A stretch of 64,000 nucleotides of DNA from JAFALK01 sp042701975. GTDB taxonomy: Bacteria > Pseudomonadota > Gammaproteobacteria > Burkholderiales > Burkholderiaceae_C. Location: assembly GCA_042701975.1 (NCBI GenBank), contig CP170561.1, forward strand, positions 3,844,001 to 3,908,000, written 5' to 3'. Below the pieces are notes generated by a model. It made no database searches and was not told where the DNA came from. It saw only the letters and a list, made by a program, of their open reading frames with translations. Shown piece after piece: positions 10,361-18,627 of the stretch. Position 1 is the stretch's first letter, and the number at the start of each line of letters is the position of its first letter. Both the position numbers and the translations under genes were made by a program.

Positions 10361-11929
10361 TCATTGTGACCGAGCACCCGCATCGGCAGCGGCCTTTGCG
10401 GCGCTCAGCCAGCGCTCGAACAACACAAGGTTTTCACGCAAGAACGCAGTCATTGCATTTGCAGCGCCTTCGCCACGGTCGCCATAGATGACCAGCACCG
10501 CGCCGTCATCGCCGCGGCCCATCAGCCGGGCCCAGGCGCCGTAGAGCTTGGCGCGGACCTCGCTGTGGGTCCAGCGGCCATCCACCCAGTAGATTTCCCA
10601 GGCCTGCAGGCGCTTGGTCTGCTGGCTCGCGCCCTGCAGGTTCAGGTCGCGCAGCTCGGCCGTGCGCAGGGCCAGCGATTCGGTGCCAGCCTGCACCTTC
10701 ACCTCGCCCTGGCTGTTCATCCGCCACTCCTTGCCGTCGGCCGCGGCCAGCACGTTGTTGGAGGAGATCAGCTTGCTCTGATAGTCCTGGTCTCGGTAGT
10801 AGGCGACGTAGACGCCGACAACCGAGCCGCCCGACTTGTCGTACAGCGCCTGGAACTCCGCGCGCGGGCTCTCAAAGCGAGGCTGATACGCCGGGAAGAT
10901 CTGTGCGGTGCGCTGCCAGCCCTGGGCTTCGACCTCGGGGGCCTTCAGCGTCACGTGGCCGCCGGCTTCGCGGGCGGTGATGCGCTCGATGGCCATCACC
11001 GGCACGGCCAGCATCAGCAGTGCGACCGCGGCCAGCGCGATGGGGCGCGCTGCCGAACCCACTGGCGCTTGCAGGGCCGGTGCAGCTGTCGCGTCATGCC
11101 TGGCCTCCGGATCCGCCCAGCGCATCCCGATCAGGAACAGCGCCAGCATCACGATGCCGAAGAACACCCAGCCGTAGATCAGGTGATCGACGCCGGTGGC
11201 GATGGTGTTGTTGGACAGGTGGCCCAGCATCACGATCATGTAGGCGCGGAACCAGTTGGCCAGCACCGGCAGCAAGATGGAGATGCCGACGAAGATCAGG
11301 CGCTTCTTGAGCGAGTTGTAGTTCAGGTAGGCGAACAGCGTGCCGACCATGGTGGAGGCGATCAGGTAGCGCACGCCGCTGCAGGCCTCGACGACCGACC
11401 AGTAGCCACTCGGAATCACGAAGCTCAGGCCCTCGCGGTAGACCGGCACGCCCGACAGCTGCAGGGCCATGACCGTGAAGTCGGCCGTCCAGTCCATCAT
11501 CGTCGGCAGCATGAACTCGCCGATGGGCACGGCGAAGAACAGGAAGAGCAGCGGGAAGACGATCACGTTCACGGCCGACCAGCCCAAGCACAGCGGCACG
11601 GCCAGCACCAGGAGGGCTGTGAAGCTCAGCTGCGTGACGGCGTTGACCGCCACCAGATCGCCCAGCATCCAGGCCACGCTCAGCAGCGCCATCGGCAGCA
11701 GCAGCCAAGGCACGAAGCGCGGCATGCGGGCCAACAGCTCGGTGCGCTTGCGCCAGATGAGCCAAAGGCTGATCGGAGGCACGACCCAGGCGTGGGCAAA
11801 GGTGCCCGATCGATCCCAGATCTCGACCATGGCCAGGCCGGTGCGGCGGTACAGCAGCAAGATGGCCAGCTCGACGATGAGCAGGGTCAGCAGCGGCAGG
11901 CGCCAGGATGGAGGCAACTTCGGATTCAT
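10361..11929 (-). CDS. xrtA: exosortase A with C-terminal EpsI domain
   Basis: This 522-residue inner-membrane protein is the processing enzyme of the PEP-CTERM sorting system. The N-terminal two-thirds is polytopic and carries the catalytic residues: Cys near 181 (VVEACSGVRYL), Arg near 228 (NWFRAY) and His near 248 (GVDHLIYGW). The C-terminal part (about 315-500) is the periplasmic EpsI domain, with VYVAYYRDQ and WRMNSQGEV, commonly fused to exosortase A. The enzyme is thought to cut PEP-CTERM tails and pass the protein to an acceptor. The ATG at 11929 overlaps the upstream glycosyltransferase stop (ATGA). The likely substrate is encoded at 22471-23271. Confidence 0.95.
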   Translation of the reverse strand: MNPKLPPSWRLPLLTLLIVELAILLLYRRTGLAMVEIWDRSGTFAHAWVVPPISLWLIWRKRTELLARMPRFVPWLLLPMALLSVAWMLGDLVAVNAVTQLSFTALLVLAVPLCLGWSAVNVIVFPLLFLFFAVPIGEFMLPTMMDWTADFTVMALQLSGVPVYREGLSFVIPSGYWSVVEACSGVRYLIASTMVGTLFAYLNYNSLKKRLIFVGISILLPVLANWFRAYMIVMLGHLSNNTIATGVDHLIYGWVFFGIVMLALFLIGMRWADPEARHDATAAPALQAPVGSAARPIALAAVALLMLAVPVMAIERITAREAGGHVTLKAPEVEAQGWQRTAQIFPAYQPRFESPRAEFQALYDKSGGSVVGVYVAYYRDQDYQSKLISSNNVLAAADGKEWRMNSQGEVKVQAGTESLALRTAELRDLNLQGASQQTKRLQAWEIYWVDGRWTHSEVRAKLYGAWARLMGRGDDGAVLVIYGDRGEGAANAMTAFLRENLVLFERWLSAAKAAADAGARSQ

Positions 11930-13146
11930 GCAGCCGCCTTTTCCTGCAGCAGGGCTTCGAGATGGTGGTCGATGACCGAGAGGCGGGCATCCCAGCTGTA
12001 GCGGGCCTGCACGCAGGCCCGGCCGGCGGCGCCGATGCGATCGGCCTGCGCCGGATCTGCCAGCAGGCGGCCGATTTCGCGCAGGTAGTCGTCGGCCGTG
12101 ACGGCCGTCAGCAATTCAATACCCGGCTCCGCCTCGATGACTTCGGCGCAGTTGCGCGCCACCACCACCGGGCGGCCCATGGCCATGGCTTCGAGCACCT
12201 TGTTCTGGATGCCGCGTGCCAAGCGCAGCGGCGCCACGGCGGCGGCCGCGTGCTGCAGATAGGGCTGGACCTCGGGCACGGTGCCGGTCACGACGACACC
12301 GGGCAACTCGCCCAGCGCCACGACGGCAGGCGTGGGGCTGCGGCCGACGATGTAGAAGCGCAAGTTCGGGTGCTGCTCGCGCAGGCGCGGCAGGACTTCG
12401 GCGGCGAACCAGCAGACGGCGTCCACATTGGGCCAGTAGTCCATGGCGCCGGTGAAGACCAGCGGCAGCTCGTCCGCCGCATACGGGCTGGGCCGCGCGG
12501 CTTCGGGCGCGAAACGCTCGGCGTCCACGCCGTTGCCCACGACGTCGAGCCGCTGCTCGAGCCCGGGTGAGAGCTGGCGGAACAGCGCCGTCTCGTTCGC
12601 GGTGACGAAGAAGCTGCAGCGCGCCTTGGCGGCCACCCGCTGCTCGTAGGCCAGCAGCTTGCGGCCTTCGCGTCCGTAGACCCAGGACAGCGGGCCGCGG
12701 TGAGCGCGGGCGTACTCGCTCCACTTGGCCGAATCCACGTCCACGAAATCCACGAGCATGGGCAGGCCCGACAGCGCTTCGGCGTACTGGGCCATGGTGG
12801 AGGAGAACACCACCGAGGCGTCCAGCTTCACCCGGCCGCTAAGGCCGCGCACCCAGTCATGCAGCTCAACCGAGCGGTAGTAAGGCAGACTCAGGGCCTC
12901 ACCGCTGAGCAGGCCGCGCGAGCTGGCCAGGCGCGCCAGGCGTGGCTTGAGGCCGACGGCGCAGACCTCGGTGCACCATTCCTTGAGCTGGTCGACGTAC
13001 TGCCAGTCATCGGAGTCGTCGACGAAGGTGCCGAGAAACACGCGATGCTGCTTCGCCAGATGCCGCAGCAGGTGATACGAGCGCACCTTGTCGCCCTTGT
13101 TGGGCGGGTAAGGCAGGCGGTGGACGAGGTAGAGCAGATCGGCCAT
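11926..13146 (-). CDS. glycosyltransferase, XrtA/PEP-CTERM-associated (TIGR03087-like)
   Basis: A 406-residue glycosyltransferase. The start is ATG 13146 (MADLLYLVHRLPYPPNKGDK), which is the hallmark beginning of the XrtA-associated sugar transferase subfamily often called stp1. The open frame continues upstream to 13494, but that part is antisense to the FemAB gene and not protein-like. The donor half has LVFTGAMDYWPNVDAV and the C-terminal PLRLARGIQNKVLEAMAMG. It is 11 bp after the FemAB stop and overlaps xrtA by four bases. It adds a sugar in repeat-unit assembly; the specificity is unknown. Confidence 0.92.
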   Translation of the reverse strand: MADLLYLVHRLPYPPNKGDKVRSYHLLRHLAKQHRVFLGTFVDDSDDWQYVDQLKEWCTEVCAVGLKPRLARLASSRGLLSGEALSLPYYRSVELHDWVRGLSGRVKLDASVVFSSTMAQYAEALSGLPMLVDFVDVDSAKWSEYARAHRGPLSWVYGREGRKLLAYEQRVAAKARCSFFVTANETALFRQLSPGLEQRLDVVGNGVDAERFAPEAARPSPYAADELPLVFTGAMDYWPNVDAVCWFAAEVLPRLREQHPNLRFYIVGRSPTPAVVALGELPGVVVTGTVPEVQPYLQHAAAAVAPLRLARGIQNKVLEAMAMGRPVVVARNCAEVIEAEPGIELLTAVTADDYLREIGRLLADPAQADRIGAAGRACVQARYSWDARLSVIDHHLEALLQEKAAA

Positions 13147-13157
13147 GTCTCGTCCCT

Positions 13158-14204
13158 TCAGCCCAGGTTGCGGACGATGAACGGCCCGAGGAAGTTCGCC
13201 ACGCTGATCGGCAGCTTGCGCCACGTCTTGATCATCAGCTGGTACTTCGGGTTGTTCGGGTTGTTCTGGGGAATGGCGTCGCGCTTGAACAGGCAGTACT
13301 CGTAGTGCAGCGGCGTGGGCTCGAAGCCCCAGTTCTTCTTGAACGAGTACGAGCCCGTGCCCTGCTTGCTGCGGCCGTAGTCGAAGACCTTGAGCCCGCG
13401 GGCGCAGGCTCGGCGCATCAGCTCCCAGTACTTGAAGTCGTTGGCAGCCAGGTCGCGGGCGGATTCGTCGTCGCCGGCGTAGTAGGGCAGGCACTCGTCA
13501 CGGAAGTAGAAGCTCAGCACGCTGGAGAGCGGGCGGCCGGCTTCGTCGCTCACGGTCAGCACTTCGGCATCGGGGCCGAAGGCCTTGAGCAGCGCGGCGA
13601 AGTAGCGCTTGGGCATGGCGGGCGTGCCGTGGCGGTGAACGTTGTCGGCGTAGAGCGCGAAGAAGCGGTCAACGTTGGCGTCGATCTCGCTCTTGAGCGC
13701 GTTCTTGATGCCCTTGCGGACCATGGCGCGCTGCTTGCGCGGGATGGCCAGCATGTTGGCCTCTTCGTCGGCCAGGATTTCCTTGCGGAAGGTGACGTAG
13801 AGGTCCTGCGTCGGCCAGTCGGCGTGCCGTGCGTTCACGTTGCGCAGCTCGAGATGCTCGGCGCCGAGTTGTTCGGCGATCTTGCGCGCCTCGTTCTCCA
13901 GCGCGGTCGCTGCCTCTTCATCATCAGCCGCCACGCCGCCGTAGACGCCAAAAGGCAGGCTCACGAGCGCGTGGCCGAACAGGCGGCTCTTGACCTGGGC
14001 CAGTGGCAGCACGCCGACGATCTGCCCTGCCCGCTCGGCATAGAGGAAGAAGCTGCGGTGGCCGAACTGCTTCTCGATCAGCTCCAGCCAGGCCGAGCGA
14101 TGGAAGAAGCTGGCCTGCGGGCAGGCAAAGACGAACTCATCCCAGCGGCGGGCAAGGTCGGCTTGTCCGCCAGCAAGGCGCTGGATCGTCAGGGGCGCAG
14201 CCAT
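13158..14204 (-). CDS. FemAB family protein, XrtA/PEP-CTERM-associated
   Basis: This 348-residue protein has the tandem GNAT-like fold of FemAB proteins. FFLYAERAGQIVGVLPLAQVK lies in the first half, and the second half has KYFAALLKAFGP, YYRDE-like YYAGDDE and VFDYGRSKQGTGSYSFKKNW. In Gram-positive bacteria FemAB enzymes add amino acids from tRNA to cell-wall peptides; at XrtA loci the acceptor is unknown. It may attach an aminoacyl group to the polymer or a PEP-CTERM anchor, which is inference. Its stop is directly followed by the next gene's coupling region, and it begins one base before the deacetylase stop. Confidence 0.92.
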   Translation of the reverse strand: MAAPLTIQRLAGGQADLARRWDEFVFACPQASFFHRSAWLELIEKQFGHRSFFLYAERAGQIVGVLPLAQVKSRLFGHALVSLPFGVYGGVAADDEEAATALENEARKIAEQLGAEHLELRNVNARHADWPTQDLYVTFRKEILADEEANMLAIPRKQRAMVRKGIKNALKSEIDANVDRFFALYADNVHRHGTPAMPKRYFAALLKAFGPDAEVLTVSDEAGRPLSSVLSFYFRDECLPYYAGDDESARDLAANDFKYWELMRRACARGLKVFDYGRSKQGTGSYSFKKNWGFEPTPLHYEYCLFKRDAIPQNNPNNPKYQLMIKTWRKLPISVANFLGPFIVRNLG

Positions 14205-15059
14205 TCACTCGCGCCCGAGGAAGATCTGGTCCATGCGCCCCCACGAGAAGTCGGCCAGCAGCTGCGCGATGCGCGACTCGGTGCGACCGATGTTGACGTA
14301 GTGGCGGAAGCGCGTCTTGCCGTCGATGCCGGGAATGCGCGGCTGGTCGGGGTCCAGCTCCCAGGGGTGGAAATAGAAGACGGCGGCCTGCTCGTCGCGC
14401 TCGTTCACCTGGCGGATCATCCAGCGCGACAGCGCATAAGGCAGCAGCCGGAAGTAGCCCCCACCGCTGGAGGGCAGGTTGCGGCTGAACATGCGCAGCG
14501 TGGTGACGGGCACTTCGAGCAGACCATCGCGTACCGGATAGGCAAAGCGCGGCGAATCGGGCATGCCGTAGTGGTCGTGCGCAATCGGGTAGACGCTGGA
14601 GCTGTAGCGGTAGCCGGCCTCCTGCAGCACGTCGAAGGCCCAGAGGTTGCCGGTGCCGATCGAGAAGCTGGGCGCGCGATAGCCCTTGACGGCCACGCCG
14701 CCGAGATCTTCGAGCAGCTTCTTGGCCCGGATCACGTCTTCGGCAAACGCCGCCTGGTTCAGGTCGCTGGCGCGCTGGTGGCCATAGCCGTGGCTGGCCA
14801 GCTCGTGGCCGCGCGAGACGATCTCGCGCACGAGTTGCGGGTAGCGCTCGGCAATCCAGCCGAGCGTGAAGAAGGTGGCGTGGGTCTCGCGCTCGCCGAG
14901 CAGGTCCAGGATCACAGCCATGTTGCGCTCGACGCGGCATTCGCGCTGGTCCCAGCCGCCGCGCTCGATGTAGGGCGCGAAGGCGGAGACCTGGAAGTAG
15001 TCTTCCACGTCGATGGTCATCGCATTGCGGATGACGGAGGAGTCGCTGCGCATCAGCAT
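14205..15059 (-). CDS. polysaccharide deacetylase, XrtA/PEP-CTERM-associated (NodB domain)
   Basis: A 284-residue protein starting at ATG 15059 (MLMRSDSSVIRNAMTIDVED), 16 bp after the ATPase stop; a second ATG at 15053 is also possible. The NodB-type metal-dependent deacetylase domain shows the Asp motif TIDVEDYF, the His motif ELASHGYGH and the Arg motif KGYRAPSFS. A C-terminal extension characteristic of the XrtA subfamily contains FYFHPWELDPDQPR. It probably removes N-acetyl groups from amino sugars of the polymer, which would fit the hexosamine-type dehydrogenase nearby. No signal peptide is evident, so cytoplasmic action on a lipid-linked intermediate is possible. Confidence 0.92.
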   Translation of the reverse strand: MLMRSDSSVIRNAMTIDVEDYFQVSAFAPYIERGGWDQRECRVERNMAVILDLLGERETHATFFTLGWIAERYPQLVREIVSRGHELASHGYGHQRASDLNQAAFAEDVIRAKKLLEDLGGVAVKGYRAPSFSIGTGNLWAFDVLQEAGYRYSSSVYPIAHDHYGMPDSPRFAYPVRDGLLEVPVTTLRMFSRNLPSSGGGYFRLLPYALSRWMIRQVNERDEQAAVFYFHPWELDPDQPRIPGIDGKTRFRHYVNIGRTESRIAQLLADFSWGRMDQIFLGRE

Positions 15060-15075
15060 GGTGGCCGCCCTGCCC

Positions 15076-16161
15076 TCAATCGCCCTTGGCAGCCGCCGTG
15101 ACCAGCCGCTTGAGCAGGTCCAGGGTCTGCAGGTTGATGCGTTCCAGGCGCGCCAGGCCACCTTCGAGGCGGGCCAGGCGATCGGCATATTGCTGCTCGC
15201 CCAGGGCCGCGATCTCGCCGCCCAGTTCGCGCGCGGCATGGCCGTTCACGCGCAGCTTGCGCACGACGCCGCCTTCGACGATGTCGGCATCGCTCAAGGC
15301 ACCGGCGCCGGTGTCGATGTCGACCTCGGTGATCGGGCCCGTGGGCACCTTGGATTCCTGGGCGATGTCGTTGAGCACTTCCTCGACATCGGAGAGCTGC
15401 AGATTGCTGCGCTCGGCCATGAAGCCCAGCAGCAGCAGGCGGTCGCACAGCGTGTTGATGCGCCGAGGAATGCCGCCGCTGGCCTTGTGGATGGCGCTGA
15501 AGGCGTCGTCCTCGAAGCTCGGCTTGCCGTTGGCGCCGGCACACTTCAGGCGGTGCTCGATGTAGGCGCGGGTCTCGTCCTCGTCCAGCGGGCCGATGTG
15601 GCAGGTGGCCGCCACGCGCTGGCGGAACTGCTCCATCTCGGAGCTCTGCAAAATGCCGCGGAACTCGGGCTGGCCGACCAGGAAGGTCTGCAGCAGCGAC
15701 TGGTTGTTGAACTGGAAGTTCGACAGCATGCGCAGTTCCTCGACCGCGCGGGCGCTGAGGTTCTGCGCCTCGTCGACGATCAGCAGGCAGCGCTTGCCCT
15801 GGGCCGTCTGGCTAACGAGGAAGGCTTCCAGCGTCATCAGGAGCTCGGACTTGGGCAGGTCCTTGACGCGCACGCCGAAGGCCGAGCCGACCATGCGCAG
15901 CGTGTCGTCCGCATCGAGCTGGGTCGTGACCAGGTTGCCGATCACGACATTGCTGCGGTTCAGGCTGTCCAGCAGGCCGCGCAGCAGCGTGGTCTTGCCG
16001 GCACCGATCTCGCCGGTGATGACGATGAAGCCGTCGTTGCGCAGCACGCCGTAGTCCAGATAGGCCTTGGCGCGGCGGTGCTGCTTGCTGCCGAAATAGA
16101 AATTCGGGTCCGGGCTCAGCTGGAAGGGCTTGCTGGTCAGGCCGTAGAACGACTCGTACAT
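15076..16161 (-). CDS. XrtA/PEP-CTERM-associated AAA ATPase (ExeA-like)
   Basis: A 361-residue ATPase beginning MYESFYGLTSKPFQLSPDP, the standard start of the ExeA/GspA-like group and the XrtA-associated ATPase family. Walker A is GEIGAGKTTLL (about residues 49-60) and Walker B is CLLIVDEAQNLS (about 122-133). Residues beyond about 290 lose similarity and form a predicted helical, partly coiled-coil tail. It likely powers or gates an assembly step with the outer-membrane protein encoded next. It starts 13 bp after that gene's frame, in operon order conserved at XrtA loci. Confidence 0.93.
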   Translation of the reverse strand: MYESFYGLTSKPFQLSPDPNFYFGSKQHRRAKAYLDYGVLRNDGFIVITGEIGAGKTTLLRGLLDSLNRSNVVIGNLVTTQLDADDTLRMVGSAFGVRVKDLPKSELLMTLEAFLVSQTAQGKRCLLIVDEAQNLSARAVEELRMLSNFQFNNQSLLQTFLVGQPEFRGILQSSEMEQFRQRVAATCHIGPLDEDETRAYIEHRLKCAGANGKPSFEDDAFSAIHKASGGIPRRINTLCDRLLLLGFMAERSNLQLSDVEEVLNDIAQESKVPTGPITEVDIDTGAGALSDADIVEGGVVRKLRVNGHAARELGGEIAALGEQQYADRLARLEGGLARLERINLQTLDLLKRLVTAAAKGD

Positions 16162-16174
16162 GGCTGGCTCGTCC

Positions 16175-17728
16175 TCAGAAAGTCTGGACGAGATTCGCGG
16201 TCAACGCGTTCTCGCGGTAGGAGGTGGCGCCGTCCGACTGTGCATGGCGCAGCAGGACTGACAACTGGGTGCGCAGCGCCAGCTGCGTCTGCAGGCTGAG
16301 GGTCGCCGTACGCAGCTGGATGTTGTTGGCGATCGTGGTCGTGCCGCCCTCGCCGCTGTTGTGGATCACGCCGTAGCTCAGGCCCAGCGTCGACAGCGGC
16401 GAGACCTTGTGCGTGACGGTGCCGCTGACACCGCGCTGCACGATGCGCTGGAAGTTCGACAGGTCACCGGACACGACAGTCGTCGTGCCCAGGCGGTTGG
16501 TCCAGCCCCCGCTGGCGCTCAGCACGAAGGACATGCGCACGCCGGTGAAGGTGTAGCTGAGCTGCTGGCTGCGCTGGATCGACGGCGCATTGGTCAGCAC
16601 GCGGCTGACGAGCTGCGAATCCGGATTGATGCCGTTGCTGGACAGGAAGGCGCGCACGAGTGCATCGCGCTTGACCGGATCCGGCTCGATGGAGGCGTAC
16701 TGCTGGAACAGCAGGTCATAGACGCTGCCCAGGCTCACCTGGCCGACCTGCGGCAGTTGCGAGACCGCTTGCGTGTCGGTGTAGCGGAAGGCCGAGCGCG
16801 CCAGGCGGTGCTCGATGTTGAAGCTGTGCGAATTGCCGTAGTTGTGGCGCATCCAGTCAGCCGCAACCTTGGTGCGCGGCGAAGGTGCCCAGGTGACGCT
16901 GCCGCCCCAGAGCGCGCTGGTCTCTTCCGTGCCGGAGAGGTAGTTGCTGCGCTCGCGGCCGCCGTTGAGGCTGAACATGACGTCCACGTCCGGCACGAAG
17001 CGCAGGCCAGCGTAGGCCTGGGTGCTGCGGCTGTCGTTGTCGTAGCCGCGGAACTGCGAACGCTGGTCGCTGAGCGTGGCAAACCAGTTGACGATGCCGG
17101 GGTTCGGGCCGGTCAGGTTCAGCGAGCCGCCCGTCTGCTGGACATTGCCCAGCGTGTTGTTCTTGGTCCGCGACTCGCCCAGGGTGCCGCGCAGCTCGAA
17201 CAGCGCCAGCGGGCCGATGCGTCCATGCAGCAGGGGCGAGACAGTCAGCGTGGCCACCTCGGTGCGATTGAGGCCACCCAGCGAGCTGTCGCTCGTCTGC
17301 GCGCCCAGAGCCGAGATGCTCTGCTGGCTGATGTTCGCCACCGCGTCCACCTGGAAGGTGTTCTCAATGACGTCCACGCTGCCGCTGGCGCGCAGCGCCT
17401 GCTGGAAGCGGTTGCCCTGCTCGGTCTTGGTATAGAGGATGCTGCTGAGTGAATAGTCCAGCATGCCCACGAAGCGCCCACCCCGGCTCACCAGGCTGAT
17501 GCCGGGCGTCACCGACGTGATCAGCGCGTCGTCGCCGTTGTGCGTGAGCATGACGTTGTCCGTCGCCGTCACCTGCACACCCAGCCGCGGCTGGATGATG
17601 AGACCGGTGCTGCGCTGGCCGGTGTCGAGCTGCTGTTGGGCCCAGGCAACTGGCGCCAGCGCCGTCAGGCAGAGAGCTGCAGCGCCGCGCAGGCGCAAGC
17701 CCTCAGGCCTTTTCCTTGGGTGCCTCAT
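16175..17728 (-). CDS. PEP-CTERM system-associated outer-membrane protein (TIGR03016-like)
   Basis: The start is placed at ATG 17728, giving 517 residues with a classical signal peptide (MRHPRKRPEGLRLRG, then an Ala/Leu core ending VAWAQ). The mature part is rich in amphipathic beta strands and ends in Phe (NLVQTF), as outer-membrane barrels do. LGVQVTATDNVMLT matches the family's N-terminal region, and the member is expected in the outer membrane near the export lipoprotein. The frame continues upstream to 17782, but that extension is just the alternative frame of the kinase Tyr-Gly repeat and would mask the signal peptide. The gene overlaps the 3' end of the kinase gene by 26 bp. Confidence 0.85.
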   Translation of the reverse strand: MRHPRKRPEGLRLRGAAALCLTALAPVAWAQQQLDTGQRSTGLIIQPRLGVQVTATDNVMLTHNGDDALITSVTPGISLVSRGGRFVGMLDYSLSSILYTKTEQGNRFQQALRASGSVDVIENTFQVDAVANISQQSISALGAQTSDSSLGGLNRTEVATLTVSPLLHGRIGPLALFELRGTLGESRTKNNTLGNVQQTGGSLNLTGPNPGIVNWFATLSDQRSQFRGYDNDSRSTQAYAGLRFVPDVDVMFSLNGGRERSNYLSGTEETSALWGGSVTWAPSPRTKVAADWMRHNYGNSHSFNIEHRLARSAFRYTDTQAVSQLPQVGQVSLGSVYDLLFQQYASIEPDPVKRDALVRAFLSSNGINPDSQLVSRVLTNAPSIQRSQQLSYTFTGVRMSFVLSASGGWTNRLGTTTVVSGDLSNFQRIVQRGVSGTVTHKVSPLSTLGLSYGVIHNSGEGGTTTIANNIQLRTATLSLQTQLALRTQLSVLLRHAQSDGATSYRENALTANLVQTF

Positions 17729-18626
17729 TGCCATAACCGTAGCCGTAGCCATATCCGTAGCCATAGCCGTAGCCATAGGCACCGGCCGCGTTCTCGGCGG
17801 CCTGGTTGAGAAGCATCATCTTGAGAGGGCAGCTCTCGATCGTGGCCAGCGCCTGCTGGACCGCGCTCTGCTGCGTCTTTTCGGCGTGCACGACCACGAC
17901 GATCTGGCCCATGTGCGAGGCCAGCACGCGCGATTCGGTCGTCAGCAGCAGCGGCGGCGAATCAAAGATGATGATCCGGTCCGGATAGCGCTTGGCCATG
18001 TGGTCCAGCAGCTTGGTCATCGCATCGCTGGCCAGCATTTCCGTGGCGCGCTCCTGCGGCGTGCCGCTGGGCAGCAGCGTGAGCTTGTCGACGTTGGTGC
18101 GCAGCATCACGTCGCCCATGTCGACCGTGCCCTTGAGCACGTCGAGCAGGCCCGGGCCGGCCGGCAGGCCGAGCACGCGCATGACGGAAGGGCGCGCCAC
18201 GTCGGCATCCACCAGCATGACGGTGTTGTCCATTTCGGCGGCAATGCTCAGCGCCAGGTTCAGCGAGGTGAAGCTCTTGCCCTCACCCGCCAGCGCGCTG
18301 GTCACCATGATGAGGTTGGCGTGGTTCAGCGAAGCCGCGCCCTTGCCCATCGCGTTCTTGATCAGCGGGCGTTTGATGACGCGGTACTGGTCGGCCAACT
18401 GCGTGCGGCCCGCCTGCGGAACCAGATAACCCTGCGCCAGCAGTGCATCCAGGTCCAACGTCACCTGCTTGGACTTGGCCTTGGCGTCCTCCTGCGGCGC
18501 GGCCTGGGCAGCCGGCACCGGCACTTGAGGCTCCACCGGCTTGATGACGCCGGCATCCGGCAGTTCGACGCCGGCCTGGCGCAGTTGCTCCAGGCGACGG
18601 GCGGCTTGTTCGATCAGACTGCTCAT
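17703..18626 (-). CDS. XrtA-associated tyrosine autokinase (BY-kinase, EpsG/CpsD type)
   Basis: This 307-residue cytoplasmic kinase has Walker A VTSALAGEGKSFTS (about 105-118), Walker A' VMLVDADVARPS (about 137-148) and Walker B IIIFDSPPLLL. The C-terminus is a striking run of eight Tyr-Gly pairs before NEAPKEKA, the tyrosine cluster that BY-kinases phosphorylate in trans. The partner transmembrane modulator is the chain-length protein encoded one base upstream (stop 18628). Cycles of phosphorylation are known in this family to control polymer length and export. The tail is encoded by a six-base tandem repeat that overlaps the start of the next gene. Confidence 0.93.
   Translation of the reverse strand: MSSLIEQAARRLEQLRQAGVELPDAGVIKPVEPQVPVPAAQAAPQEDAKAKSKQVTLDLDALLAQGYLVPQAGRTQLADQYRVIKRPLIKNAMGKGAASLNHANLIMVTSALAGEGKSFTSLNLALSIAAEMDNTVMLVDADVARPSVMRVLGLPAGPGLLDVLKGTVDMGDVMLRTNVDKLTLLPSGTPQERATEMLASDAMTKLLDHMAKRYPDRIIIFDSPPLLLTTESRVLASHMGQIVVVVHAEKTQQSAVQQALATIESCPLKMMLLNQAAENAAGAYGYGYGYGYGYGYGYGNEAPKEKA
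17731..17780 (-). repeat. six-base tandem repeat encoding the Tyr-Gly tail
   Basis: On the minus strand the unit is GGNTAY, repeated about eight times with small third-base changes (TAT/TAC, GGC/GGA/GGT). It encodes (Tyr-Gly)8 of the kinase. In the frame of the downstream outer-membrane protein the same bases would read as a Met/Ala/Thr-rich extension, and the preferred ATG (17728) lies just beyond the repeat. Slippage would change the number of tyrosines without shifting frame. Confidence 0.85.
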
Positions 18627-18627
18627 G

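Noticed and set aside
13147..13494. N-terminal extension of the glycosyltransferase that starts at 13146
   Set aside because: The extra 116 codons lie antisense-like in another frame of the FemAB gene, with Arg/Pro/Gln-rich sequence; the family's typical start is at 13146.
17729..17782. Longer start for the outer-membrane protein gene
   Set aside because: The added residues (Met/Ala/Thr repeats) are only the alternative reading of the kinase repeat, and they would hide the signal peptide.
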